DNA of 64,000 nt from Chitinophaga sp. E66 (GTDB taxonomy: Bacteria > Bacteroidota > Bacteroidia > Chitinophagales > Chitinophagaceae), in NCBI GenBank assembly GCA_019285755.1, contig CP079103.1, positions 5,551,001-5,615,000 of the forward strand, written 5' to 3'. The translations under genes and the position numbers were made by a program. The notes beneath the pieces were generated by a model, which had not been told where the DNA came from, searched no databases, and saw only the letters and a list, made by a program, of their open reading frames with translations. Positions 41,258-52,300 of the stretch are shown in pieces. The first letter of the stretch is position 1. Each line of letters starts with the position of its first letter.

Positions 41258-41983
41258 ATGAAATTAAAAGGAATCGTCGAAGACGTGGAGAATTATCAAA
41301 AGAGTATTCCTCGTTTTATTTATCGCACAACTGTTGTACATCGTCCTGCTGCGCTGGGTAAACCCGCCCATCACCATGACGATGGTCGGTAGCTGGTTTT
41401 CGCTCATTGGTACCGACAAGTCTTTTCATCGCGATTACGTTTCCCTGGAAGAAATGTCGCAGCATGTCAAACTGGCTGTTATTGCCAGTGAGGATCAGCT
41501 GTTCCCGGACCATGATGGTTTTGATTTCAAGTCAATCGAAAAGGCGCTCAAGCATAACCAAAAGAGTAAAAAGATACGCGGGGCTTCCACCATTAGTCAG
41601 CAGGTTGCCAAGAACGTTTTTTTATGGCAAGGGCGGAGCTGGGTCCGGAAGGGGCTGGAAGTGTATTTCACATTCATGATCGAACTGGTGTGGGGCAAGA
41701 AGCGCATCCTGGAGATGTACCTGAATGTGGCGGAAACGGGCGAAGGGATCTTTGGCGTGGAGGCTGCCGCGCAGCAATACTATAAAAAACCGGCGTCTAA
41801 CCTCAACCGGGAAGAGGCTGCCATGATCGCCGCCGCATTGCCTAACCCGGTCAAATACACGGTGAACCCTCCAGCCCGCATCACCGTCTACCGGCAGAAG
41901 CGCATTCTGCAACAGATGCGTAACCTCGCGGGGATCCGGATATTGCGGAGTTGGTGACGCAGCCGAAAGAGAGCACTAAATAG
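41258..41983 (+). CDS. mtgA: Monofunctional biosynthetic peptidoglycan transglycosylase
   Basis: GT51 enzyme polymerising lipid II, about 242 residues. N-terminal membrane anchor (repaired RVFLVLFIAQLLYIVLL), catalytic Glu region VIASEDQLFPDHDGFDFKSIEKAL, then RGASTISQQVAKNVFLW and LEMYLNVAETGEGIFGVEAAAQQYYKKPA, all GT51 motifs. Two junctions: about 41282 (A run, near N-terminus) and about 41935 (GGGG before ATCC). Stop TAG 41981-41983. Region 41984-42263 shows no feature. Confidence 0.92.
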
Positions 41984-42263
41984 GCCTTAATTCGGCCAAT
42001 ATCCGTATTTGTGTAAATCGTCCACTAAATTTTTTATCGGCTTTTTTAAAAATTCGGGCATTTGTGTCAAATCGCCAGAAAGCTTACTCGTACTGTGTTC
42101 CGATGACTACATTTCCATTGGGTTATTACTTTGCCAAAATCTAATGCGCTTTACTGTCTGGTCATCCGTTTTCTTATGTCATTCCAGACTATGTGCTGAT
42201 GTTTAAGCCTTATCTACAATTGATTTAAGGTAAGTTTTAGGGGCATAGGGTATATTCACTATT

Positions 42264-42774
42264 TCACTTCACCATCTCCCTCACCGCTTCGGCCGCCGTT
42301 TGCAGCCGCTGGTTGTGGTCGCCGCGGATATCGGCCAGGGTATTCCCGCATTAACGACGATATCGCGGTATATATTATAATAGTAGGTCCGTTCTTCGGG
42401 GGGGGGTGCTCGCGGGGATCGTCTTCCAGGGGATGTCGATATAGGTGAGCAGGTAACCGTCGTACCGGCGTTTGGCGATCAGGTCCAGGATGCGGGGATC
42501 GCAGTCCCGTATTTCGCTTCGCTCCAGACTTTGATGACGTAAAGATCAGTGTCGCAAATGATGAGGTCTTTCCCCGTGCGGCCGCTTCGTCTTCGGAAGC
42601 CAGTTGTCCCAGCGCAATATGCCAGAGGTCTTCCCTTTCGTACGGACGGCCCAGCGTTTCCAGGTAACCCCGCGCAAACTCCGGCACCCACTCCGTTTTG
42701 TAAAGGGCCGCCAGTTGCTGGCTCAGGGTGCTTTTGCCCGTGGATTCCGGACCAATGACTACGATTCTCTTCAC
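42264..42774 (-). CDS. NadR-like nicotinamide riboside kinase / AAA ATPase
   Basis: About 170 residues. Walker A in IVVIGPESTGKSTLSQQLA, then WVPEFARGYLETLGRPYEREDLW and repaired DLIICDTDLYVIKVWSE, characteristic of the C-terminal kinase part of NadR (EFAR, D-T-D). No adenylyltransferase domain is present. Its GTG start overlaps the pnuC stop (GTGA), strong evidence for co-translation. Junctions at about 42575, 42415 and 42352. It likely phosphorylates nicotinamide riboside taken up by PnuC. Confidence 0.82.
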
Positions 42775-43394
42775 GCCTTTTCGTTTAACTGTTCGCGGTA
42801 GATGCGGCGCCAGTGGAAATATCCGTTGACCGCCACGATGAACAAAATTACAGTTAATACGGCAGTCGGCGCAAGGCCTTTATACAATAGCAGCGGCACG
42901 GCAATGAAGTTGGATATGTTCAGCAATATCCAGTTTTCGATCTTCCGCTTCGCCAGCAGCCACATTCCGCTCCAGGCCGTAGCGGATACGAGGGCGTCCA
43001 GGATGGGTACGGTACTGTCTGTATATGATCTCAACACCCACCAGATAAAGGCCCAGCCTATTACCACAATACCTGTCGCGATCTGCCAGTCGCGCCGGTT
43101 CATCCAGGAAATACCCACCGCATCGTGCCCTTCTCTCTGCCGAGTCCAGTTGTACCAGCCGTAAACGCTCATGATGAAATAGTAGGCATTCAGTCCCGCT
43201 TCTGCATACAGGCCCACGTCCGGTTTCGCGAAGAGATAAGTGAAAAGCCCTGTGCTGATGAGCCCTGTCGGGTACACCCACACGCTGTTGGCCCGGGAGC
43301 AGAATACGCTGATCACCCCGAATATCACACCGATGGCTTCCGCCCACGACATTTGCAGAAAGCCGTCTATTACCTGCTGAAAGAATGATTCCAT
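42771..43394 (-). CDS. pnuC: Nicotinamide riboside transporter PnuC
   Basis: Intact 207-residue membrane protein with seven or so hydrophobic segments. Family motif VYGWYNW (the conserved W-x-x-W type signature of PnuC) near residue 84, preceded by NSVWVYPTGLIST and followed by KRKIENWILLNISNFIAVPLLLYKGL (conserved WxxWxxxN-like). It imports nicotinamide riboside for NAD salvage and overlaps the kinase gene by 4 bases. Confidence 0.92.
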   Translation of the reverse strand: MESFFQQVIDGFLQMSWAEAIGVIFGVISVFCSRANSVWVYPTGLISTGLFTYLFAKPDVGLYAEAGLNAYYFIMSVYGWYNWTRQREGHDAVGISWMNRRDWQIATGIVVIGWAFIWWVLRSYTDSTVPILDALVSATAWSGMWLLAKRKIENWILLNISNFIAVPLLLYKGLAPTAVLTVILFIVAVNGYFHWRRIYREQLNEKA

Positions 43395-43403
43395 ATGAAA
43401 TAA

Positions 43404-43430
43404 GAAGGGCCGCCAAGCCGGCGGCCCTAT
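43404..43430 (-). terminator. Terminator after the PNGase F-like gene
   Basis: A 9-bp GC stem (43406-43414 with 43420-43428), 15 bases past that gene's stop and 10 bases upstream of the pnuC start. Confidence 0.7.
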
Positions 43431-43442
43431 CTGTAAAATTAG

Positions 43443-45105
43443 TTATTCCTGATCGCCGATCAATACGCCGGACACATTCCAGAAACTAAAGCTCCCGCCT
43501 TCGGGCTTGCCCAGCGGGATGGTGACTGGATGGTGTGCTTCCCGGGCGTCAGCTGCGGCAGCGGTATGTCTGTCGGGAGCGTGAGCGTGCCGGGGCACCA
43601 GTTGCTGCGGCTCAGGTCTGACGAAGACAGCCCGTTGCCGAAGTTCCCCGATGCGGGGTTGAGCAGGCGGTAAGTGGCGCAATCTTCTCTCCAGGGGATG
43701 AAGTGATAGGCGCGCTGTCCGTCTACATAGATCTCGTTGACCTTGGGATTGAACTCATCGCCGCCGCCCCAGCCGCCATGGCCGGTGGTGATGTAGCGGA
43801 GTTTGAGGTTCTTCACGCCCCGGGGTACGTTCACCGTTACCGTCAACGAATCCTGGTCAAAGAAGGTAGCGTATTCCTGTCCCGCCATTTCCATGAGGTT
43901 GGTGGAATTGAAGACGGGCTGCACCCATTTCTTCGGCTCCGGGCGGCCTTCGCCTTCGTAACCGGGATAATATTTGAAGGACAGGCTGGCTTTGTGGCCG
44001 CCTTTGTCGTAGTTACCGATGTAAATGCCGATATAGACATCGCCCTGCAGGCGCGGCGCCAGGTCGGAAATATCTTGCTTGAACACCGCGGAGTCTGCCC
44101 AGGGTAACCTTCGATCTGCACCTGCTTGTTGAAGTGGCGTACGCCGAAGGGCGTGAAGAAGCGCATCACTTCCAGGGGGCATTATACTCGTCAGACGAAA
44201 CATAGCCGTGGTAAGTCTTTCCATTGCGACCGGTAAACGCGGGCAGCACATTGGCGCCTTTTTCCAGTCCTTCGAGGAAGCTGCGCGCCTTGTCTGTAGG
44301 CACCACGAATACGGAACCGGTACGGTCGTACGCATCGCCGTTAGAATATTGCACCAGTTCGGCAAACAGGCGCTGCCCACCTTTTACGGCGGGGAGGTTC
44401 ACTTTCTTCAGGATCACGGTACCGCCGGCGAAGTGGCAGGTGGCGCCGAGGGGGTATCCGGAGGGATTGTCGATCTTATTGCCCCAGCTGATCTGTTCCC
44501 GGTCGAAGATGGAAACCGTGGCGTAGCGGCTGTCTATCACCTGGCGCTGGTAGGCGGGTTCGGACACGAGCTTGCCCCAGGAGGCGGGCCATTTCAGTTC
44601 TTCGTTGGTTACTTTACGATATTCGATGCTCTTTGCAAAGGTTTCGCTGTTGCCGTTGCGGACGATCTTCAGCACGAGGCCCAGACCAGGGCGATGGAGA
44701 TCTGCGGCGTGCCTTTGATGGCCAGCGCATCGGTGTACCATATCTCGATGGTGTTGGACCGGATGATGGCTTTGGCTTTCTTGCAGGGGATGCCGGCAAC
44801 GGTGTCTATGCCCGGGAGGAGTTCCGGCTTGATGTATTCGCCGAATGGTTTCTTCAGGGTAAAGGTGCCGTTTTTGGCGTTGAGCAGCTGGAAGGTGGCT
44901 TTGTTGGCATAGCTGATGAACTGCTGTTCCGTTTGGCGGCCGGAGGCGCCTACGGTAACGCGTTTCCCTGGATGAGGAGGGTTTGTTCGCCCCGGGATTC
45001 TTTCCCGTTATTGCGGAAACCGTAGGTAACGACGGCTTCAGTCTGTTGCGCGGTGACGGACGCGGTGGTCAGCGCCATCGCACATCCAATTAAAATTCCT
45101 TTCAT
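43443..45105 (-). CDS. PNGase F-related peptide-N-glycosidase, exported
   Basis: Probably removes N-glycans from glycoproteins. About 550 residues with signal peptide. The C-terminal part matches PNGase F closely: LKLRYITTGHGGWGGGDEFNPKVNEIYVDG, FIPWREDCATYRLLNPASGNFGNGLSSSDLSRSNWCPGT and FSFWNVSGVLIG. The first 300 residues form extra N-terminal domains (QISWGNKIDNPSGYPLGATCHFAGG). Junctions at about 44966, 44689, 44178, 44103 and 43526. The catalytic acids were not located with certainty. Confidence 0.83.
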
Positions 45106-45153
45106 CGTTCACTGTTTTGTTGCAAAGGGTCAAAGCTACATATCATAAACGAA

Positions 45154-45183
45154 AAAAGCGCAGCCTTTACGGCTACGCTTTTA
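45154..45183 (-). terminator. Terminator after the nfu gene
   Basis: AGCG(C)AGCC paired with GGCT(A)CGCT around TTTAC, with A-rich/T-rich flanks, 25 bases past the stop. Confidence 0.75.
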
Positions 45184-45207
45184 CACTATCATTCATTCAA
45201 CTATGGC

Positions 45208-45788
45208 TTATTCAGTTTCGGCCACCACTTCCTTTACTTCGGGGATCATGCGTTTCATGATGCCTTCGATGCCGGATTTGAGGGTGATCATGGAGGAGGG
45301 GCAACCGGAGCAGGACCCTTGCAGGATCACGGTTACCACGCCGTCTTCGTAGTTTTTGAACTGGATGGCGCCGCCGTCCATTTCTACTGCGGGTTTCACG
45401 GCGTTTTCGAGGAGGTCTTTGATGCGGGTAACCACATCGCTTTCGTCTCCGCTCATTACGGGGGCCGCTTTGATTTCGTCTTCATTGATCACCGCACGGT
45501 TATCTTCCGGTATTCTTTGAGGAACTGGCGGATAGTGGGGATCACGTCTGCCCAATCGGTATCGTTGGTCTTTGTCAGCGTCACGAAGTTGCTGGCGATG
45601 AATACGCCGCGGATGAAGGGGAAAGTGAAGAGCTCGGCTGCGAGGGGGCTCGGGCCGGTGCTGGCCGCATCGGGAAAATCGATGGATTTATTCGGATACA
45701 GGAGCTTGTTCGCCACAAACTTCATCGTTTCCGGATTCGGCGTCATTTCCGTATAGATACTGATGATGGGATTTCCTGTTTTGATCAT
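45208..45788 (-). CDS. NifU/NfuA-type iron-sulfur carrier protein
   Basis: Fe-S cluster carrier of about 193 residues. N-terminal Nfu_N domain (ISIYTEMTPNPETMKFVANKLLY, FIRGVFIASNFVTLTK) and C-terminal NifU domain with the cluster CxxC in LQGSCSGCPSSMITLKSGIEGIM. Start ATG 45788. One base missing at about 45506 (ATTC run region). Stands alone without suf genes. Divergent from mgsA. Confidence 0.9.
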
Positions 45789-45849
45789 TATTAGTCCAAT
45801 TTTATCTCCGGCAAAATTAACAAAATTTGACGAGAATGCCGGTCTGAAC

Positions 45850-45879
45850 TTGAAGTCTCCGGAAACACACATATTTTTG
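45850..45879 (+). promoter_or_regulatory. Bacteroidota-type promoter for mgsA
   Basis: TTG (45850-45852), a 19-base spacer and TATTTTTG (45872-45879) match the -33/-7 promoter consensus exactly. The -7 box ends 4 bases before the mgsA ATG, predicting a nearly leaderless transcript. Confidence 0.6.
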
Positions 45880-45883
45880 CAAT

Positions 45884-46339
45884 ATGTTAAACACTAAAAC
45901 CCTGCATGCCCGCAAACGGATTGCACTGATCGCGCACGACCATAAAAAGGCGGAACTGCTGGAATGGGCGGTGTACAACAAAACGGTGCTTGCCCGCCAC
46001 GAGCTGTATGCCACCGGAACCACCGGTAAAATGATCGAGGAAGCGCTGGACGTGTCCGTCCGCAAGCTGCTGAGCGGTCCGCTTGGCGGCGATCAGCAGA
46101 TCGGGGCGGCAGTGGCCGAAGGGCGGATAGATGTGATCATCTTCTTCTGGGACCCCATGGAGGCGCTGCCCCACGACCCGGATATCAAAGCCCTGCTGCG
46201 GCTGGGCGTGGTTTGGAACATCCCCATGGCCTCTAACCGGGCGTCCGCGGATTTCCTCATGACCTCTCCCCTCATGCACCAGGAATACACGGTCATCCTC
46301 CCGGATTACAGCCAGTACCGGGCAGGAAAGTTTAGTTAA
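45884..46339 (+). CDS. mgsA: Methylglyoxal synthase
   Basis: Converts dihydroxyacetone phosphate to methylglyoxal. Intact 151 residues. Conserved IALIAHDHKKAELLEWA (active-site His/Asp and Lys), LYATGTTGKMIEE, LSGPLGGDQQIGA and FFWDPMEALPHDPDIKALLRL, with the catalytic Asp in GGDQQ. Start ATG 45884 follows a strong promoter by 4 bases. No phosphatase or glyoxalase gene is adjacent. Convergent with the DUF3500 gene. Confidence 0.95.
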   Translation: MLNTKTLHARKRIALIAHDHKKAELLEWAVYNKTVLARHELYATGTTGKMIEEALDVSVRKLLSGPLGGDQQIGAAVAEGRIDVIIFFWDPMEALPHDPDIKALLRLGVVWNIPMASNRASADFLMTSPLMHQEYTVILPDYSQYRAGKFS

Positions 46340-46355
46340 TATAAATAGCTGGTTA

Positions 46356-47394
46356 TCAGTGATGCTCGGCTTCGTAATGCCGTTTCAGCGCGTCTTCGCC
46401 GAAATCATTCTTTAGTTCCCGGAACACGGAGTGGACGTGGTTCGCGCTGTTTTGGGTGTTATCGTACTCGATGAGGAACGTAGGCCCCTGGATGCGGTAA
46501 TAGTGCCCTGGCCCCATTCGATACCGCCCGCCCAGGCAAAACGGATGCTGTCCAGCCGGGCGGTTTCAATCTCCTTCCATAATATATCCTTCATGAGCCG
46601 GGTGTACCGGCCGATGTACTCATCGATCAGCGTGCGGAGCAGTTGCTGTTGCGCGGGCTGCAGAGACGACCATCCGATGCCCGGCGGCTTCAGCCGCCAG
46701 GCTTTGCGCTTATTACCAGTGATAATATCTGGTGGCGCTTTATCCGCGACGATGGCCGTTTTCCGTTGCTGTTCATTCAACCCGTTGACCAGCGTCATGG
46801 CCAGATCGGTTTCGTTCTTTAATAATTGATGTCCTTTCATGGGCCCATCAGGCACCCGCGCCGGGTTGGCGCCAGGAAGCCCGGGCCGGCGGAGAGCACA
46901 CGGTTATTAAGGATCATGAAATTGAGGGATACGTGATGGCCTTCCATCCGCAGGGCCCAGGGCTTTCCGGCGAAAGGGCTTCCGAACACGGCGAAGTAAA
47001 AGTTCCCAGTGTCGCGGTAAGTATCGTTGACCGCGCGGCCTTCCACTTCGCGGAGAATGGCTTCCAGCTCCACTACGCCTTTCGCTTTGCGCGCGCCTTC
47101 GTTGCTAAGGCAGAGGTTTACCAGCGCGAAGGCCTTCTCCTGCTGCGCCGGCGTCATTTCCTTCAGCTTTAGCCCGAACCGCTCCTTCGGCACAAAGTGC
47201 CAATCGAACCGTTGTTCTCCCTCGAACGGCGCGGTCAGTTTCGACAGTTTTTCTTTCCCCAGATCAAAGAACAACGACCGGGCCGCCTGCTCCAACGTTT
47301 GTACGGAAGCTTTGGCCGGAAGTTTGGATTGTGGATAAACATTCGTGCAAATGCAGCTGAAAAGTAAACATGCCGGCAGGAAGAGCGTTTTCAT
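46356..47394 (-). CDS. DUF3500 family exported protein
   Basis: About 346 residues with signal peptide. DUF3500 hallmarks: RFDWHFVPKERFGLKLKEMTPAQQEKAFALVNLCLSNEGARKA, YRDTGNFYFAVFGSP, WALRMEGHHVSLNFMI and RIRFAWAGGIEWGQGHYYRIQGPTFLIEYDNTQ near the end (repaired). The family has no assigned activity. Two single-base losses, about 46860 and 46505. Start ATG 47394, divergent from the GHL10 gene. Confidence 0.85.
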
Positions 47395-47493
47395 AATGCG
47401 TGGATTCTATTTACAAAATACAAATCCTGTCCGCATTTGGCATTTGCCCATCGGAACTTTATTTTCGCAGTTTACGGTAAACCGAAACAGGAA

Positions 47494-49029
47494 ATGGTGA
47501 AGCACTTATTGACCGGACTATTGCTCTGCGGCAGCCTCGCAGGCGCCGTGAAGGCGCAACTGCCTCCCAAGCGGGAGTTCAGGGCTGTCTGGATATCAAC
47601 GATAGCAAACATCGACTGGCCTTCCCGCAAAGGGCTGACGCCCGATCAGCAGCGCGGGGAATTTATCCAGTTGCTGGATTTCCACCAACGCAACGGTATC
47701 AACGCGATCATTCTCCGGTACGGCCTGCGGCGGATGCGTTCTATCCCTCGCCCTACGAGCCCTGGAGCGAATACCTCACCGGGAAGCAGGGGCAACCGCC
47801 AATTCCGTATTACGACCCGCTGGAGTTCATGATTACGGAAACGCACAAACGCGGGATGGAATTTCACGCCTGGTTCAACCCTTACCGTGCCGTTGCCAAC
47901 ATCCGTGGCAGCAGCATCGCCCCCAATCATATTTCCCGCACCCGCCCGCAGTGGTTCCTCACTTACGGCGATCTGAAATACTTCGACCCCGGCATCCCGG
48001 AAGTCCGCTCCTACGTTACCGAGCTCATCCGCGACGTGGTGAAACGCTACGACATCGACGCCGTTCATTTCGACGACTATTTCTATCCGTACCGCATTCC
48101 GGGACGGGAGTTCCCGGACCAGGGTCTTTCCGCCTGTATGGCAAAGGGAAATCGCTGGATGAGTGGAGACGGTTTAATGTGGACACCATCATCCAGATGC
48201 TCAGCAGCGTCATCAAAGAAACAAAGCCGTGGGTGAAGTTCGGGATCAGTCCCTTCGGCGTTTGGCGCAACCAGGATAAAGATTTTACCGGTTCCCCACC
48301 CGGGCGGGCCTCACTAATTATGACGATCTCTATGCGGACGTGATCAAATGGCAGCGCCTTGGCTGGATCGATTACCTGACCCCACAGCTGTATTGGGAGT
48401 TCGGGCACCGGCTGGTAGCATTCGAGGTACTGGTGGACTGGTGGTCGAAGCACGCTTACGGCCGTCATATGTACATCGGCCACGGTGTTTATCGCCTGGG
48501 AAGTAGTGCCGTTTGGCGCAATCCCCGGGAAATGCCCAACCAGATCCTGGCTACCCGCGCCTATCCGACGGTTCAGGGAGTGTATTTTTCAGCAGCCGTT
48601 CATTTAATGGCAACCCGCTGGGGTGATAGACTCGCTTCGCAATCGTGTATATAAATATCCCGCCATTCCGCCTACTATGCCCTGGATCGACGACAAGGCG
48701 CCGCTGGCCCCTACTTTACCGACGCTTTTGAGCGGGACGGCGGGCTGGAGGTAAGATGGGCGGATAATGATACCTCCCGTCAAACGGTACGGTATGTATT
48801 ATATCGTTTCGAGGAAGGGCAGGTGGTGAATGTGAGCGATCCCACGAAGATCATTGCGATGGTTCCGCAGATGCCGGACCCTGTGTTCATCGACCGGCAA
48901 TACATTAAAGGGAGATCCTATATTTATATCGTTACCGCTTTGGACCGTATGCAAAACGAGAGCATGATAAGCGATCCTTTGCGCGTGGAGGTGGCGAATG
49001 GGAGGGCTACATTCGAATTTGAGCCATGA
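47494..49029 (+). CDS. GHL10 (glycosyl hydrolase-like 10, DUF187) family exported protein
   Basis: Predicted glycoside hydrolase-like TIM barrel, about 513 residues, signal peptide MVKHLLTGLLLCGSLAGAVKAQ. Seen: EFRAVWISTIANIDWPS at the domain start, GMEFHAWFNPYRA, VHFDDYFYPYRIPG (candidate acid Asp pair), VKFGISPFGVWRN and WIDYLTPQLYWEFG. A fibronectin-like C-terminal region (VRYVLYRFEEGQVVNVSD) follows. About six junctions, near 47718, 48122, 48297, 48593, 48640 and 48706. Substrate unknown; members cleave glycans near peptidoglycan or polysaccharides. Confidence 0.82.
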
Positions 49030-49058
49030 TATTGATAGTTTTTTCACATTTTATTCAC

Positions 49059-49084
49059 GGCCGGGAAAATTCCCGGCCTTTTTA
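49059..49084 (+). terminator. Terminator after the GHL10 gene
   Basis: Perfect GGCCGGGA/TCCCGGCC stem with an AAAT loop and T5, 30 bases after the stop. From here to 49318 lies the AT-rich leader of gltB, with a weak -7-like TATCTTTA at 49214. Confidence 0.88.
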
Positions 49085-49318
49085 TATCCCATCCTGCCCC
49101 GACCCGCCTTCCAATTTTTATGATTTTCAAATGAAAGACCCGTCGATTTTAAATTATTCTAAATTTTTTGGCCTTTAATCAAACTTTCTGTAAAATAAAC
49201 CGCATTCTATTAGTATCTTTAAACCGTTCCCAAAGCAAAATACGGTACCTGAGCCAGGGCTTTGTTGCCTGTGGGCGTAGTGTATCTGATAAAGGATAAA
49301 AGGAAAATTTAACAGCCA

Positions 49319-52300
49319 ATGCGAATTGTGAGCCAAGAACAAGGTTTGTATCGTCCGGAATTTGAGCACGATGCGTGTGGTACGGGTTTCACCGCCCATA
49401 TCAAGGGTCGGAAGTCACACCAGATCATCCGCGATGCGTTAACCATGCTTGAAAACATGGAACACCGCGGCGCTTGTGGTTGCGAGCGCACCACCGGCGA
49501 CGGCGCGGGGATCATGATCCAGATGCCGCACGAATTCTTGTATGCAGAATGCCTGAAAATGGGCATCCGCCTCCCGGATGCCGGTAAATACGGCGTGGGG
49601 ATGGTTTTCTTCCCCAAAGAACCCCGCTGGCGCGAAGAGTGCCGCGAAATCATTCAACGTTGCGCAGAAAAAGCAGGTCTCGAAATACTCGGTTACCGTA
49701 AAGTCCCCGTTCGCCCCGATGGCATCGGCGAAACCGCCCTTTCCGTAGAACCCGAAATCGAACAGCTGTTCATCGCCTGCCCGTATCACATTTCCGATCC
49801 GGAAGAGTTCGAACGCAAACTGTTCGTACTGCGTAATTATATTACCAAAACGGTTCGCTGCTCCATCCCGAAAGAAAAGGCCGAGATCTACTTCGCGTCC
49901 TTCTCCCATAAAACGATCGTATATAAAGGTCAGCTCACCACTTACCAGGTTGGCCATTATTATCCCGATCTGCGCGACGAGCGTATGGTTTCCGCATTCG
50001 GTCTTATCCACAGCCGTTTTGCCACCAACACCTTCCCCAGCTGGAAGCTCGCCCATCCCTTCCGTTTTATCGCCCACAACGGTGAGATCAATACCCTGAA
50101 AGGCAACCTCAACTGGCTCCGCGCCGGCGAAAGCTCCTTCCTGACCAAGTATTTCACCAAAGAAGAAATGGAAATGCTCTCTCCCATCGTGGACGAAGGG
50201 CAATCCGACTCCGCCTGCCTCGACAACGTGGTGGAACTGCTGAACCTCACCGGCCGCTCCCTCCCCACGTAATGATGATGCTCATCCCCGAAGCGTGGGA
50301 CGGCAACGAAAGCATGGACCCCGTGAAGAAAGCCTTCTACGAATACCATGCGTCGCTCATGGAACCGTGGGACGGTCCCGCTTCCATCTCCTTCACCGAC
50401 GGCAAGATCATCGGCGCTACCCTTGACAGGAACGGGCTTCGTCCTTCCCGCTTCGTGGTAACGAAAGACGACCGCGTGATCATGGCCTCCGAAGCCGGCG
50501 TACTCCCCATCGATCCTAAAAACGTAAAGAAAAAGGCCGCCTGCAGCCCGGCAAAATGTTCATCGTAGACATGGACCAGGGCCGCATCATCGGCGACGAA
50601 GAGCTGAAGCAGTCCATCTGCTCCGCTCAGCCCTACGCCGAGTGGCTTAATAAATATAAGATCCGTCTGGACGAGCTTCCCGAGCCCCGCGTAACTTTCA
50701 CGCACCTCGAGCACGAGCAGATCTTCAAATACCAGCGCGCTTTCGGTTACAGCACCGAAGACCTGGAAACGATCATCTCCCCGATGGCGATCGACGGCAA
50801 AGAGCCGGTAGGCTCCATGGGCACCGATGCTCCGCTGGCCGTACTGAGCGATCAGCCGCAGCACCTCAGCAGCTATTTCAAACAGCTGTTCGCACAGGTG
50901 ACCAACCCGCCCATCGATCCCATCCGCGAAAGACTGGTGATGTCGCTGGCGACCTTCCTGGGTAACAACGGCAACCTGCTCGACGAGGATCCGCTGCACT
51001 GCCACTCCGTAGCCCTGCCGCACCCCGTGCTGAACAACTATGAGCTGGAAAAGATCCGCAGCATCGACACCGGTATTTTCCAGGCTAAAACATTACATAC
51101 ATATTTCAAGGCCGACGGTAAACCCGGCTCCCTTGAAAAAGGCCTGGCCGTCTTTGCCGCTATGCGGTAGACGCCGTGGAAGATGGTTTCGAAGTGATCA
51201 TCCTCTCCGACCGTGCCCTCGATTCCGAGCACGCCGCGATCCCGAGCCTTATGGCCGTTTCCGCCGTGCACCACCACCTGATCCGCAAGGGTTACCGTGG
51301 CCAGGTAGGTATAGTTGTGGAAGCCGGCGATGTTTGGGAAGTGCATCACTTTGCTGCGCTCCTCGGCTTCGGAGCCACCGCCATCAACCCCTACCTTGCG
51401 CTCAGCACCATCCGCGACATGCGCCTTCGTGGCAAGATGCAGACGGAGCTGGATGTGGATAAACTGAAGAAGAATTACATCAAAGCGGTTTGTGAAGGAT
51501 TGCTGAAAGTGTTCTCCAAGATGGGTATTTCCACCCTGCAGTCTTACCAGGGCGCCCAGATCTTCGAGATCCTCGGTATCAACAAAACCGTTGTAGATAA
51601 ATATTTCACCGGCGCCGTGTCCCGTATTCAGGGCCTGGGGCTGGACGAGATCGCGCAGGAAACGCTGGCGAAGCACTGGATGGGTTACGGCCGTAAGGAG
51701 ACCCCGGTTCAGCGCCTCACTACGGGCGGTGTGTATCAATGGAAGCGTAAAGGCGAACATCACCTTTTCAATCCCACCACCATCCACCTGCTGCAGTACT
51801 CCACCCGCATGAACGATTACAGCATCTTTAAGAAATATTCTAAAGTTGTAAACGAACAGAGCGAGAAAGCGGTGACCCTGCGCAGCCTGCTGACCTTCAA
51901 ACGTAACCGCAATCCCATTCCCATCGAAGAAGTGGAATCCGCGGAAAGCATCTTCAAACGCTTCGCTACCGGCGCGATGAGCTTCGGCTCCATCAGCCAC
52001 GAGGCCCACTCCACGCTGGCTGTGGCCATGAACCGCATCGGCGCGAAAAGCAATACCGGTGAAGGTGGCGAAGACGAAATGCGCTACGAGCTGCTGCCCA
52101 ACGGCGACTCCATGCGCTCGGCGATCAAGCAGGTGGCATCAGCACGTTTCGGCGTAACGAGCTACTACCTGACCAATGCCGACGAACTGCAAATCAAAAT
52201 GGCGCAAGGCGCGAAGCCCGGTGAGGGCGGCCAGCTGCCCGGGCATAAAGTAGATGACTGGATCGGCAAGGTTCGTCACGCTACGCCGGGTGTGGGCCTG

